Part shown: in pieces, positions 17,377 through 26,213 of the stretch
Layout: every line of letters begins with the position of its first letter
How positions within the stretch are numbered: position 1 is the stretch's first letter
Assembly (NCBI RefSeq): GCF_900290235.1
Contig: NZ_OLMK01000121.1
Span: 1 to 64,000, forward strand
Source of the DNA: Streptomyces sp. MA5143a
Lineage (GTDB): Bacteria; Actinomycetota; Actinomycetes; Streptomycetales; Streptomycetaceae
Length of the DNA stretch: 64,000 nt
Direction: 5' to 3'
Position numbers and translations under genes: made by a program
The notes under the pieces: generated by a model
The model's database searches: none
What the model was told of the DNA's origin: nothing
Seen by the model: only the letters and a program-made list of their open reading frames with translations

Positions 17377-18359
17377 GCGCGGCAGCGGCGCCGGACGCCG
17401 TGCGAGCCGCCGCGCGCGTCGCCGCAGGGGCCGCCGAGAGCCTGACGGGACGCGGCCTGAACGCCTCGTACCGGCTCGTCGAGGCGGGCGTGCCGTACGC
17501 CGTGAAGGTGCACTGCGCGGAGCGTTCCGGCGCCGTGGAGGCCGCCCGGATCCGCCGCGTCGACGCCCTGCTGCGCGGCACGCCCTGGTACCCGCCGCTG
17601 CTGGACCTGGCCACGGTGCGCAGGGACGGCCGGGACCACCTGGTCGTGGTGCGGCCCTACGCGCCCGGCGTCGCCTCGGACGACGCGCGCGCCCAGGTGC
17701 CCGACGTGATGGAGGTGCTGGCGGAGCTGACCGAGGGCGCGCGGGACACGGCCGTCGACGACGCCCTGGTCGGCGACTACGCCACGCCCTGGCTGGCGGA
17801 CGCCGAGCGGGAACGGGCCCGGGTGGCACCCCTCCTGACGGGCCCGTGGACGGAACTGGGGCGCGCCGTCGACGCACGGCTGCCCTCGACGCTGGCGGGC
17901 GCCGCGCGGCTGACCCGGGCGGGCGCCGTGGTGGTGCTCCACGGGGACCTGCACGGCCGGAACCTGATCACGGACGGAGCGGGCCGCTTCACCGTGATCG
18001 ACTGGGACGAGACCGGTTTCTCCCGGCGGCCCGCCGACGCGGCCAAGGCGCTGTGGCTGTCGTGCCGGCAGGGCCGCGGCGACTTCGTGCTGGACCCGGC
18101 GGCGTTACGGGACTTCCTGCGGGCGCTGCGCGGCCGGGTCGGCGTGCCGTACGGGCAGGCCGCGGACGTGGCCCGGCTCGGCGCGGTGTGGTTCCTGCCG
18201 CGGCGCGAGCACATCGACCTGCTGACGCGCCGCGGTGCCGAGCTCGGCCCCTGGTACCTCGGCTGGATCGGACGGTTCTGGGCCCGCTACGCGGAGAACG
18301 CCGCCCTGGTGGCGGCGACGGCGGCGGAGCTGGACGCGGCGGTGCGCGGGGGCCGGTGA
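17373..18359 (+). CDS. Aminoglycoside phosphotransferase (APH) family kinase
   Basis: 328 residues; the ATG at 17373 overlaps the upstream stop. The APH catalytic loop HGDLHGRNLI (about residues 190-199) and the metal-binding VIDWDETGF (about 208-216) are intact, and YAVKVHC (about 42) supplies the ATP-site lysine. Members phosphorylate aminoglycosides, other antibiotics or metabolites. Inside this cluster it could be a self-protection or pathway kinase (inference). Confidence 0.82.
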   Translation: MSAAAAPDAVRAAARVAAGAAESLTGRGLNASYRLVEAGVPYAVKVHCAERSGAVEAARIRRVDALLRGTPWYPPLLDLATVRRDGRDHLVVVRPYAPGVASDDARAQVPDVMEVLAELTEGARDTAVDDALVGDYATPWLADAERERARVAPLLTGPWTELGRAVDARLPSTLAGAARLTRAGAVVVLHGDLHGRNLITDGAGRFTVIDWDETGFSRRPADAAKALWLSCRQGRGDFVLDPAALRDFLRALRGRVGVPYGQAADVARLGAVWFLPRREHIDLLTRRGAELGPWYLGWIGRFWARYAENAALVAATAAELDAAVRGGR

Positions 18360-18389
18360 GGACGGCCGCCCGCGCACCACTGCCTGAGG

Positions 18390-19532
18390 TCACCTGCGCA
18401 CGGCGGCCCGGAAGTCGTCGGCGAGCCGGGACACGTCCGAGGCACCGGTCAGGGTGCAGCGCACTACCGGCAGCTTGCCGAGGTCGGTGAGGAACACGTC
18501 GAGGGACGGGGGCTCCGCGCGGTCGCGGACGGGCACGCCGAGCCAGTCCTCGCCGTACAGGTTGTCGTCGAGGGAGAAGCAGTTGCGGCGGACCACCTCG
18601 GCCGTGTGGTCGGGGTCGGCCGTCGCGAAGGCGTAGTCGGCCGTGAGGTCGACCGTCGGGAGGACCACCCCGGCGAGTTCAGCGCGCGGCACCACCGGTA
18701 CGCCGAGGTGCCGGTGGACCTCCCGCGAGCTGAGTTTGAGCTTGTCCTCCCCGTGCAGCCGGTCCCAGTCCGAACCCGGCGGCGGGAAGCCGGCGCGGAC
18801 GGGCCAGGACGCGAAGTCGGTGATCCCCATGACGTCGAGCGAGCCCTTGTTGATCGCCAGCGGCAGCGGGCAGGCGGTGACCTCGTACTCCTCGGCGCGC
18901 CGGTCGAGGTGCATCCGGTCGTTGCCCATCCACCCGGCGTCGGGCAGCAGCCGGGCGAGCGCGACCGCTGTGGTGGACTTGCCCGCGCCGGAGTCGCCGA
19001 TCACGAGGTAGGCGCCGCCCGCGTGGACGAACGCGGAGGAGTGCAGGACGAGGGAGCCCTCTGCCTTGGCGACGCGGGTGGCGACGTCCCGGACGATCCG
19101 GGTGAGCCACCGGTCGCCGAGTCCCGTCGGCGGCCTCACCAGGGTGAGGCGGTCCTCGGTGCGGACGAGGACGGCGTCCTCGTCGATGTTGGCGTCCCGC
19201 AGGGTGAACACGGTCCAGGTGGAGCCGTCGTGGCGGGGCTGGCGGTGACCACGGGTCAGTTCGAAGTCGCCGGCGGTGCCGGACGCGGCGGCGTCGTCCA
19301 GGAGCGCCGCGATCGCCGCGGGCTCGCGGACCAGGTCGACGACGGTCAGGTCGGGCGCCGGCGCGTCCTCCGCCGGGGTGACGCCCAGCATGCCCGGCGG
19401 CCAGAAGGTCTCCGAGACCAGGGCGTCGGAGCCCCCGGAGGCGGTGATCAGCCGCAGGGTGTGGCCGCGCACCCGCAGATGGCGGGCGACGGCTCCGGCG
19501 GGCAGTGCGGTGGTGGCGTCGATGACGCGCAT
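18390..19532 (-). CDS. HPr-kinase-like P-loop protein 2
   Basis: 380 residues. The P-loop VIGDSGAGKSTTAVAL (about residue 180) is preceded by LHSSAFVHAGG and followed by GNDRMHL, the same order as in copy 1 at 14726-15760. It is the last gene of the minus-strand run that starts at the exporter genes, 49 bp after the PHP phosphatase. The C-terminal half is unlike any family I can name. Phosphorylation of a pathway metabolite or peptide is a guess. Confidence 0.68.
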   Translation of the reverse strand: MRVIDATTALPAGAVARHLRVRGHTLRLITASGGSDALVSETFWPPGMLGVTPAEDAPAPDLTVVDLVREPAAIAALLDDAAASGTAGDFELTRGHRQPRHDGSTWTVFTLRDANIDEDAVLVRTEDRLTLVRPPTGLGDRWLTRIVRDVATRVAKAEGSLVLHSSAFVHAGGAYLVIGDSGAGKSTTAVALARLLPDAGWMGNDRMHLDRRAEEYEVTACPLPLAINKGSLDVMGITDFASWPVRAGFPPPGSDWDRLHGEDKLKLSSREVHRHLGVPVVPRAELAGVVLPTVDLTADYAFATADPDHTAEVVRRNCFSLDDNLYGEDWLGVPVRDRAEPPSLDVFLTDLGKLPVVRCTLTGASDVSRLADDFRAAVRR

Positions 19533-19581
19533 GGGCGCTCCTCGCGGGACGGTACGGGCAGGGGGTGGGAGGGGAGGGCGG

Positions 19582-20397
19582 TCACTCCATCGGCAGCAGA
19601 CGGGGCTTGCCCTGCCGGAAGACCGTCCACCGGCGGAAGCCGATGTCGCGCAGCACGCGCACCACGTCGGCGTACTGGTCGCAGATCCGCTCGGGCACGT
19701 GCGCGTCGGAGGCGAAGGTGACGGGGACGCCGAAGTGGTGGGCGCGCTCCAGCACGTCGGTCTCCGGGTACCAGCCGCCGTGCTGTTTGGTGTTGCCGGA
19801 GGTGTTGACCTCCAGGACGGCCCCGGAGTCGCGGATCGCCCGCAGCATCTCGTCGGCGGCGGCGGGCGCGGGCACGGCGCCCAGACGCGGGTGGTTGCCC
19901 TTGAGGGCGTCCACGTGGCCCATCACATGGAACAGGCCGGTGCGCGCGCAGTCGGCGACGGTGCGGAAGAACCGGGCCTTGACGGCGGGCAGTTCGTCGT
20001 CGTCCAGTCCGTCCCAGCGGCTGGTGTCGAAGATGTCCTTGCCCTCGAACATGTGCACGGAGCCGATGATGTAGTCGAAGGGGTGGCGGGCCAGTTCCCG
20101 CGCGTACGGCTCGGTCGCCCCGGCCAGGTAGTCGGCCTCGGTGGACACCAGGACCTCGATACGGCCCGCGAACTCCTCCTTGAGGGCGAGGGCCTCCGCC
20201 ACGTACGCCGGGAACTCCGACTTGGGCATCGCCACCCGCGGCAGCGCGTGGTCCTCGGCGGCGGCGAACATCGGGGTGTGGTCGGACAGGCCCAGGACGT
20301 CGACGCCCATCTCCAGGGCCGTGGTGACGTAGTCCCGCAGCGAGCCGGTGGCGTGTCCGCAGCGCTCGTGCTGGGTGTGCAGGTCGATCACCGTCAC
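19582..20397 (-). CDS. PHP-domain phosphatase (histidinol-phosphatase-like)
   Basis: 271 residues from GTG 20397, which overlaps the SDR stop (GTGA). PHP metal-site motifs are visible: DLHTQHERCGHA at residues 5-16, LSDHTPMF (about 35), a Glu in STEADYL, GSVHMFEG, MGHVDALKG and SDAHVPE near the C-terminus. The family hydrolyses phosphate monoesters such as histidinol phosphate. Coupling to SDR and inositol-phosphate synthase genes suggests dephosphorylation of a cyclic sugar phosphate (inference). Confidence 0.82.
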   Translation of the reverse strand: MTVIDLHTQHERCGHATGSLRDYVTTALEMGVDVLGLSDHTPMFAAAEDHALPRVAMPKSEFPAYVAEALALKEEFAGRIEVLVSTEADYLAGATEPYARELARHPFDYIIGSVHMFEGKDIFDTSRWDGLDDDELPAVKARFFRTVADCARTGLFHVMGHVDALKGNHPRLGAVPAPAAADEMLRAIRDSGAVLEVNTSGNTKQHGGWYPETDVLERAHHFGVPVTFASDAHVPERICDQYADVVRVLRDIGFRRWTVFRQGKPRLLPME

Positions 20398-21209
20398 ACC
20401 GCCAGGTATCCGCCGTCGACGGGCAGATCGGCGCCCGTGACGAAGCTGGCCTCGCCGGAGAGGAGGAACACGATGGGGGCGGCCACCTCGGCGGGGTCGG
20501 CGAACCGGCCCAGGAGGAACTTGCCGCCGTGCTCGGGGGCGGCCTCGGCGGTGGCCCGGTCCAGACCGAGGGCCTCCTTGTGGTACCGCTCGTTGTTGGC
20601 GTTCCACACGGTCCCGGGACTCACCGAGTTGACACGGACCCCGCGGGGCGCGAGGTCCTGTGCCACGCACCGGGTGAAGCCGAGGACGGCGGACTTGCCG
20701 GTGTTGTACGTGAGGTAGCCGCTCTGCGCGATGTGCGCGGAGATCGACGCCATGTTGACGATCGCCGCGTCCGCGTCCCGCTCCGGCAGGCGCGACACGA
20801 ACTCCCGTGTCGCCAGGGACAGGCCGATGATGGTGGGGTCCAGGGCGGCGTGCCAGTCCGACGCGGTCGCCTCGATGCCCTTGAACACGAAGCCGGCCGC
20901 GAGGTTCACCAGGAGCGTCGGCGTGGGCCAGTCGGCGGGCAGGCCCGAGAACGCGGCCGCGAGGGCGTCCGCGTCGGTGACGTCGCCCACCGCCAGCGCC
21001 ACGGCATGGCCCTGCCCGCGCCAGCGGGCCACCGCGGACTCGCCGTGCTCGGCGCTCTTGTCGTAGACGAGGACCCGGCAGCCCTCGGCGCACAGCCGTT
21101 CCACCACGGCGGCGCCGATGCCCTGGGCGCCGCCGGTCACGACGGCGGTGCGTCCGGTCAGCCCCCTGGTGCCGCGCGGTGTGGTCTCCCGTGAGGCGGT
21201 GGTGGTCAT
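20394..21209 (-). CDS. SDR family oxidoreductase 2
   Basis: 271 residues from ATG 21209 with AAAGGAG upstream. Classical SDR signatures: TGGAQGIGAAV (about 24-34), NMASISAH and the catalytic YNTGK (about 171-175), ending with DLPVDGGYLAV. Start and stop are coupled to the NDK-like gene before it and the PHP gene after it. It is a candidate dehydrogenase for a cyclitol or sugar hydroxyl. Confidence 0.88.
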   Translation of the reverse strand: MTTTASRETTPRGTRGLTGRTAVVTGGAQGIGAAVVERLCAEGCRVLVYDKSAEHGESAVARWRGQGHAVALAVGDVTDADALAAAFSGLPADWPTPTLLVNLAAGFVFKGIEATASDWHAALDPTIIGLSLATREFVSRLPERDADAAIVNMASISAHIAQSGYLTYNTGKSAVLGFTRCVAQDLAPRGVRVNSVSPGTVWNANNERYHKEALGLDRATAEAAPEHGGKFLLGRFADPAEVAAPIVFLLSGEASFVTGADLPVDGGYLAV

Positions 21210-22279
21210 GACCTCTCCTTTCGTCCGGCCGTGGCCTGTCGGGCGGTCCAGTGCCGTACGCGCTCCACGACCGCGCCCCGGGTGAGGTTCTCGGTGGCGC
21301 CGTGCGGCGAGAACGTCCCGTCGAAACCGACGACGGGGTCCGTCCCCGTGCCGGGGTCCGCGTCGCCGGGCAGGTCCGGGCCGGCGGGCAGGTCCGCGTC
21401 GGCGGCGAGGGCGGCGAGGGCCGCCCGCGGCACCCCGGCGGCGGTGAGGGTCCGTCCGAAGGCGGTGTCCCCGGGGCCGCGCCCGTCCGGCGCGGCGAAG
21501 TACCGCCACACCTGCAACATGGCCTCCAGGTGCCCGGCCGACAGGTGCACCGCGTTGCGACCCTCGGACAGCGCGACGTCGTGCCGCCGGGCCAGCGCGC
21601 CGAGCGAGCCGCGCAGGGACGCGGGGTCGGCGGAGCCCGGATGCAGCGCGCCGAGCAGCCCGCCGCGCAGGTCGGCGATCTCACGGGAGCTGTGGCACTC
21701 CAGCAGACCCACCAGGGCTCCCGGCACGCGGTAGCTCTCGGTGAGGGCGGGCAGGAAGCCGTTCAGCACGGCGACGAGCCGCCCGCCCAACTCGACCAGC
21801 GAGGCGTACGAGCCCGAGCCCAGTTTGTGGATCCCCGCGGCCCGGCACCGCTCCTCCAGGGCCTCGGGGCTCAGGCCTGCGTCGCGGGTCATCGCCTCGT
21901 ACGCGCCGAACGCGGCATCGTCGTCCGCGCCGGGCAGCAGGGTGAGCAGCGCCCGGCGGGCGGCGGTGGTGAGGGCCGCGGTGCCGTCGGCGGCCACGCG
22001 GTGCAGCCGGGGGTAGTGCAGCAGCAGGTGCCCGCGACGGACGAAGTCCGCGGCGGGCAGGACCGCGGCCCGCAGCACCAGGACGCCGTCGGCGGTGAGG
22101 ACGTCGACGGCGGTGGCGAGTGCCTCGTCGGCGAGGTCGGGGGTCATCACCTCGGGCTTGACCAGGACAGCGAAGTGGCTGCCCGTCTCCGGGGGGCCGA
22201 CGGACGCGGGTCCGGTGTCCCGCCGCTCCCCGGTCTGCCGCGCGGCGGCGGCCAGGGCACGGGCCCGCGCGACGGTCAC
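21206..22279 (-). CDS. Nucleoside-diphosphate-kinase-like protein with large insertion
   Basis: 357 residues from GTG 22279, overlapping the SAM synthetase stop (GTGA). The N-terminus HFAVLVKPEVM corresponds to the NDK strand LVLVKPD. After about 110 extra residues, GSADPASLRG and NAVHLSAGHLEAM match NDK GATDPxxxxxGTIRG and NxxHGSDS, keeping the phospho-accepting His (about 244) while changing GSD to LSA. Ordinary NDK is about 137 residues. It may transfer phosphate to or from an unusual nucleotide, or be a divergent non-catalytic relative. Confidence 0.6.
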   Translation of the reverse strand: MTVARARALAAAARQTGERRDTGPASVGPPETGSHFAVLVKPEVMTPDLADEALATAVDVLTADGVLVLRAAVLPAADFVRRGHLLLHYPRLHRVAADGTAALTTAARRALLTLLPGADDDAAFGAYEAMTRDAGLSPEALEERCRAAGIHKLGSGSYASLVELGGRLVAVLNGFLPALTESYRVPGALVGLLECHSSREIADLRGGLLGALHPGSADPASLRGSLGALARRHDVALSEGRNAVHLSAGHLEAMLQVWRYFAAPDGRGPGDTAFGRTLTAAGVPRAALAALAADADLPAGPDLPGDADPGTGTDPVVGFDGTFSPHGATENLTRGAVVERVRHWTARQATAGRKERS

Positions 22280-23466
22280 CACAGGGTGATGCCCTGCTCG
22301 ATGAGTTCCGCCGTGAGGGCGCCGGACCCGGCGACGGCGGCCTCGACGAGGACGCGCACCTTCTCCTCGTCGGCGTCGGGCGCGGTGACGACGACCTCGT
22401 CGGGCCGCTCCAGCGGAGCTTCCTTGGAGGTGAAGATGTGCACCTGTGCGGGACCGCCGCACTGCTCGTGCACCTGACGGGCGAGCCGCATCGCCATCAC
22501 GTTGTAGATCTTGCCGGTGTGGTCCAGCGGATTCTTGCCCGCGGGTGCCTCGATGCTCATGGGCCGCATCGGGGTGATCAGGCCGTTGACGCGGTTGCCG
22601 CGGCCGACGACCCCGACGTCACCGGTGTCGGCGACGGAGCCGAGCGCGGTGAGGTAGGGACGGCCGTTGCGGTCCGTGGCGTTCATCAGCATGGTGAAGT
22701 CGTCCAGGCCCAGGGAGCGGGTGTACTCCTCCAGCTCCTTCTGGATCACGGCCTTGCGTGCCCAGTAGTGGTCCAGGGACTCGATGCCCGCGGCGAGGAA
22801 GGGCATGTTGACCACGAGGCTGAAGGTGTCGCCGCGGCGGCTGCCGAACACCTTGACGTCCCAGCCCGAGTCGGGATGGCGCTTCTTGAAGTCGGAGCCG
22901 TTGATCAGGTTCTCCAGCCCCATGACCGCCGTCTCGAGCCGGGACAGCGGCGCGTAGCCGTGCAGCAGATTGGTGTCGTTGGACACCAGACCGGGGGCGT
23001 ACAGCGGTACCAGGTCGTCCGGGGTCGCCGGCTGGTAGCGGGAGACGCCGCGGCCGGAGCCCTGGTGGTCCACGACGCCCAGTTCCAGCACGAGGTGCCG
23101 GTCGGGGTCGAATCCGGTGGTGACCTCCGCGAGGACGTCCGCGGCGGCCTGGAACATCAGCTCCCGCACGGGGATCTCGGTGGATCCGACGCGGAAGGCG
23201 CCCTTGCCGAAGACCTTGACCCGGTACGGCTGGGTGAGTTCGCCCCGCCCGTAGTCGATGTCGGCGCCGCCGCCGTACAGGGTGACCTTGTCGAACCAGT
23301 GGTGGGCGACGCCGCCGAACTGGTCGAGGCAGTACCGCGCGTAGGTGCGGGACATGCGTTCGGCGATGGCGTCGCACATGGTGTCGGGGTGGCCCACCCC
23401 CTTGCGTTCGACCAGTTCGTAGGGCAGGTCCTCGACTGACTGATGGTGCCGTTCGATCGACAGCAT
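22276..23466 (-). CDS. Archaeal-type S-adenosylmethionine synthetase
   Basis: Makes SAM from methionine and ATP. The 396 residues and motifs match the archaeal MAT family (AdoMet_Synthase), not bacterial MetK: VGHPDTMCDAIAE (about residue 24), VVGRGNRVNGLITP then RPMSIEAPAGKNP and GKIYNVMA (about 300-340). ATG 23466 follows AAGGA. Streptomyces normally carry a bacterial-type MetK elsewhere, so this copy is likely pathway-dedicated (inference). It lies 44 bp after the inositol-phosphate synthase gene and overlaps the NDK-like gene. Confidence 0.9.
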   Translation of the reverse strand: MLSIERHHQSVEDLPYELVERKGVGHPDTMCDAIAERMSRTYARYCLDQFGGVAHHWFDKVTLYGGGADIDYGRGELTQPYRVKVFGKGAFRVGSTEIPVRELMFQAAADVLAEVTTGFDPDRHLVLELGVVDHQGSGRGVSRYQPATPDDLVPLYAPGLVSNDTNLLHGYAPLSRLETAVMGLENLINGSDFKKRHPDSGWDVKVFGSRRGDTFSLVVNMPFLAAGIESLDHYWARKAVIQKELEEYTRSLGLDDFTMLMNATDRNGRPYLTALGSVADTGDVGVVGRGNRVNGLITPMRPMSIEAPAGKNPLDHTGKIYNVMAMRLARQVHEQCGGPAQVHIFTSKEAPLERPDEVVVTAPDADEEKVRVLVEAAVAGSGALTAELIEQGITLW

Positions 23467-23510
23467 GGTCCGTCCTTCTGGTGGCGGGGCGGGCGGGGGC
23501 GGGGTGCGGG

Positions 23511-24578
23511 TCAGGAGGCGAAGTCGAGGAAGGCGGCGCGCGCCTGCGACTCGGGGAGGCCGTTCGGCGGGCTCTTGAACAGCATCGGGGCGGGCCCGTG
23601 CACGGCCCCGGAGAGATTGCGGTCGGCGGCGGTCTTCGCGGCGCGGACGGCGTTGGCGATGACACCGGCGGCGTTGGGGCTGTCCTCGACGGTGAGTTTG
23701 ACGTCGATCTGCACCTCCGAGCCGAGGACGGACGTGGCCCGCACATTGGCGAAGCACAGCTTCGTGTCGGCGAGGTGCCCGATGAAGCCGGTGGGTCCGG
23801 CCACGCCGCTGACGTCGGTCATGCCGGCGGCCCGCAGCGCGTTGGCCTTGGAGGTGAACTTGGTGGCGGAGCGGGTGGCGTCGGCCAGGTTCAGGAAGTC
23901 GGTGTTGCCGCCGACGTTGAGCTGGTAGGTGCTGTCCAGTTCCAGACCGCGGCCGAGGAGCAGCTCGATGAGCGCGGTGTGCAGCGTGGTGGCACCGACG
24001 TGGCTGCGCAGGTCGTCGCCCAGCAGGGGCACGCCCGCGTCGGCGAAGCGGGCGCTGAGCCCCGTGTCACGCGCGACCACTTCCGGCGTGCAGTTGACCA
24101 CGGCCGCTCCCGCGGTGAGGGCGGCCTCGGCGAACATGCGCACGGCCTGCGCGGCGCCGGTGGGCAGGGTGATCACCAGGACGTCCACGTCATGCTCGAC
24201 CAGGGCCTTCGCGACACTTTCGGAGGTGGCGTCGCGCGCCGCCCCGGCCGGTGTGATCACCTCGCCCAGCGGCCCCGCGAGCCCGTCGAGCAGCGGCGCC
24301 GCGAGGACGGGCGCGTCGCGGTCGGCGCCCAGGTCGGTGAAGCGGGTCGCGGAGACGGTGGGCGCCTCGAAGGCGGCGGCCAGGGGACGGCCGACCTTGT
24401 CGGCGTCGACGTCGAACGCCGCCACCACCCGCACGTCGGCGAGCCGGTATCCGCCGACGGTCCGGCACATCAGTCCCGGCAGCGACACCTCGGGGTCAGC
24501 CTGCGCCTGGGCGACGAACTGGCTGAAGCTCCACGCGCAGTTGCCGGTACCGGCGAGCGCGACACGGATGGCCTTCAT
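23511..24578 (-). CDS. myo-Inositol-1-phosphate synthase family cyclase
   Basis: 355 residues from ATG 24578 behind AAAGGAA. The actinobacterial MIPS form is evident: NAD-binding VALAGTGNC at the N-terminus, GDDLRSHVGATTLH (about 190), GGNTDFLNL (about 228), TSKANALRAAG, KLTVEDSPNAAGV (about 300) and FKSPPNG near the end. The enzyme cyclises glucose-6-phosphate; secondary-metabolism relatives can use other sugar phosphates. As part of a coupled operon it probably supplies the cyclic core of the product (inference). Confidence 0.9.
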   Translation of the reverse strand: MKAIRVALAGTGNCAWSFSQFVAQAQADPEVSLPGLMCRTVGGYRLADVRVVAAFDVDADKVGRPLAAAFEAPTVSATRFTDLGADRDAPVLAAPLLDGLAGPLGEVITPAGAARDATSESVAKALVEHDVDVLVITLPTGAAQAVRMFAEAALTAGAAVVNCTPEVVARDTGLSARFADAGVPLLGDDLRSHVGATTLHTALIELLLGRGLELDSTYQLNVGGNTDFLNLADATRSATKFTSKANALRAAGMTDVSGVAGPTGFIGHLADTKLCFANVRATSVLGSEVQIDVKLTVEDSPNAAGVIANAVRAAKTAADRNLSGAVHGPAPMLFKSPPNGLPESQARAAFLDFAS

Positions 24579-24703
24579 CTGGAGGGTTCCTTTCTGGCGA
24601 AGACCGGCCACCGGCCGGCCGGGACGCTCGCGCCGCACGCCCGCCGTGACGGGCCGCGCGGACGCGGACGGGACCCGGCGCCGGAGCCGGGCAGAGGGGT
24701 GGT

Positions 24704-25720
24704 TCAGGCGCGCCAGGGCCGGGGAGTGCGGCGGGCGGCGGTCTGGTGGGTCGAGGCCCAGCGGCGGATGGAGCGGAACAGTGTCCCGGTGGTGTCCTCG
24801 ACCTGGTCGGTGACCGCGAAGGGCTCGGTCACCGAGAGATAGCCCTGGTAGGCGCGGAAGGCGGTGACGCGCAGCAACTGGGTGCGGTCCAGGTACTCCT
24901 CCGCGAAGGGCAGGTAGAAGCGGTTCCACTGCTCGGGCGTGACGTAGGGCAGCCCCTCCAGGAGCGGCAGACCGTGCTCGGCCCGCCAGTCGTTGAGCGC
25001 CTCACGGACGGTGTCGAACGCCTCGGTGACCCGCTGTGCCCGGTCGCCGCGCCCCAGGACGGACAGCCGCACCCCGTCCGGGGGCCCGCCCGCCACCAAG
25101 CGGGTGACGTGCGCGGCGACATCGTCGGTGCTGACGATGTCCAACAGCGCCTTGTCCTCGGCGACCAGGGCGGGCACGGCGCCGCTGCACAGGGCGGCGG
25201 GCAGCCAGAAGAACCCGCTGTAGCGGTCCAGGCCGCCGTCGGCGCGGGCGCCCATGGCGATCGGGAACCGCACGATGTCCGCCCGGTCCCGCTCGGCGTG
25301 CAGTAGGCGTTCTGCGGCGGCCTTGGACCACTCGTAGGAGTTGCGGTAGGCGTCCGGCGAGGCGGCGGTGACGTCTCCCTCCAGGCCGGTCGCGAAGGAG
25401 GACGACAGATGGACGAGGTGGGTGCCGGCGTCGGTGAGGGCGAGCACGGCGCGCAGTGTGTCGACGTTGGCCCGTGCCGCCTCGTCGCCCGGCAGGTTCC
25501 AGCGGGTGTCGGCGGCGCAGTGCACGACGGCCCGCCACGGTCGGCGCAGCGCGTCGGGCGGCTCCTCCTGTCCGACCTGCCAGGCGTGCTGCCCGGGCCC
25601 GGGGCCGCCCTTGCGGCTGACGCCGTGGACGGTGTGTCCGGCGGCCTCCAGGGCGCGCCGGACGGCGCTGCCGACGGCTCCGGTGGAGCCGGTGACGAGG
25701 ACGGGGGCGCCCGCGCTCAC
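24704..25720 (-). CDS. NAD-dependent epimerase/dehydratase family protein
   Basis: 338 residues from GTG 25720, overlapping the SRPBCC stop (GTGA). The Rossmann motif TGSTGAVGSAV lies at residues 9-19 and the catalytic Tyr-x-x-x-Lys in YEWSK (about 143). It is an extended SDR of the nucleotide-sugar epimerase/ketoreductase superfamily with a long C-terminal part. The actual substrate cannot be read from sequence. A 125-bp gap separates it from the MIPS gene. Confidence 0.8.
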   Translation of the reverse strand: MSAGAPVLVTGSTGAVGSAVRRALEAAGHTVHGVSRKGGPGPGQHAWQVGQEEPPDALRRPWRAVVHCAADTRWNLPGDEAARANVDTLRAVLALTDAGTHLVHLSSSFATGLEGDVTAASPDAYRNSYEWSKAAAERLLHAERDRADIVRFPIAMGARADGGLDRYSGFFWLPAALCSGAVPALVAEDKALLDIVSTDDVAAHVTRLVAGGPPDGVRLSVLGRGDRAQRVTEAFDTVREALNDWRAEHGLPLLEGLPYVTPEQWNRFYLPFAEEYLDRTQLLRVTAFRAYQGYLSVTEPFAVTDQVEDTTGTLFRSIRRWASTHQTAARRTPRPWRA

Positions 25721-26163
25721 GGCGTGGCCGTGATGCGGCGCTCGATGGCGCGCAGCATGTGCTCGGAGTTCTCCCGAAGAGCCTTGCTGGCGACGGGGTT
25801 GAGCATGTCGGCCAGGAGCGGGATGCCGATCTCGAAGGTGACCGAGAAGGTCACCAGCGAGGTGCCGTCGCCGGTGTCGTCGACGCGCCAGTAGCCGGTG
25901 AACTCGTCGAGGTCCCCGGAGGTCTGGGAGAAGGACATCACCCGGGCCTCCTCGTCCAGTTCGTCCTCCTCCACCCACTCCAGGACGGAGCCCTTCAGCA
26001 GCACCGACCAGGCGCTGGTGCGCACGCCGTCGGCGTCCTCGCCGAGGACGGTGACGGACTCGACGTTCTCCATGTAGGCGGCGTAGTCCTCCAGCCTGGT
26101 GACGGCCCGCCAGGCGTCGGCGACCGGGGCCTCGATGGGCAGTTGGACCTCGACATGGGGCAT
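25717..26163 (-). CDS. SRPBCC (polyketide cyclase/START-like) protein
   Basis: 148 residues from ATG 26163 with GAAGGAGA upstream. It begins with a typical START-like strand-helix unit (VEVQLPIEAPVADAWRAVT, YAAYMENVESV) and ends with the long C-terminal helix. These proteins bind hydrophobic ligands or catalyse cyclisation/dehydration. No PKS is nearby, so polyketide cyclisation is doubtful; the role is open. Confidence 0.8.
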   Translation of the reverse strand: MPHVEVQLPIEAPVADAWRAVTRLEDYAAYMENVESVTVLGEDADGVRTSAWSVLLKGSVLEWVEEDELDEEARVMSFSQTSGDLDEFTGYWRVDDTGDGTSLVTFSVTFEIGIPLLADMLNPVASKALRENSEHMLRAIERRITATP

Positions 26164-26213
26164 TCCGTGCGTCTCCTTCGAAGAGTGCGGGACCGGCGAC
26201 GGGTGGCGGTGGG

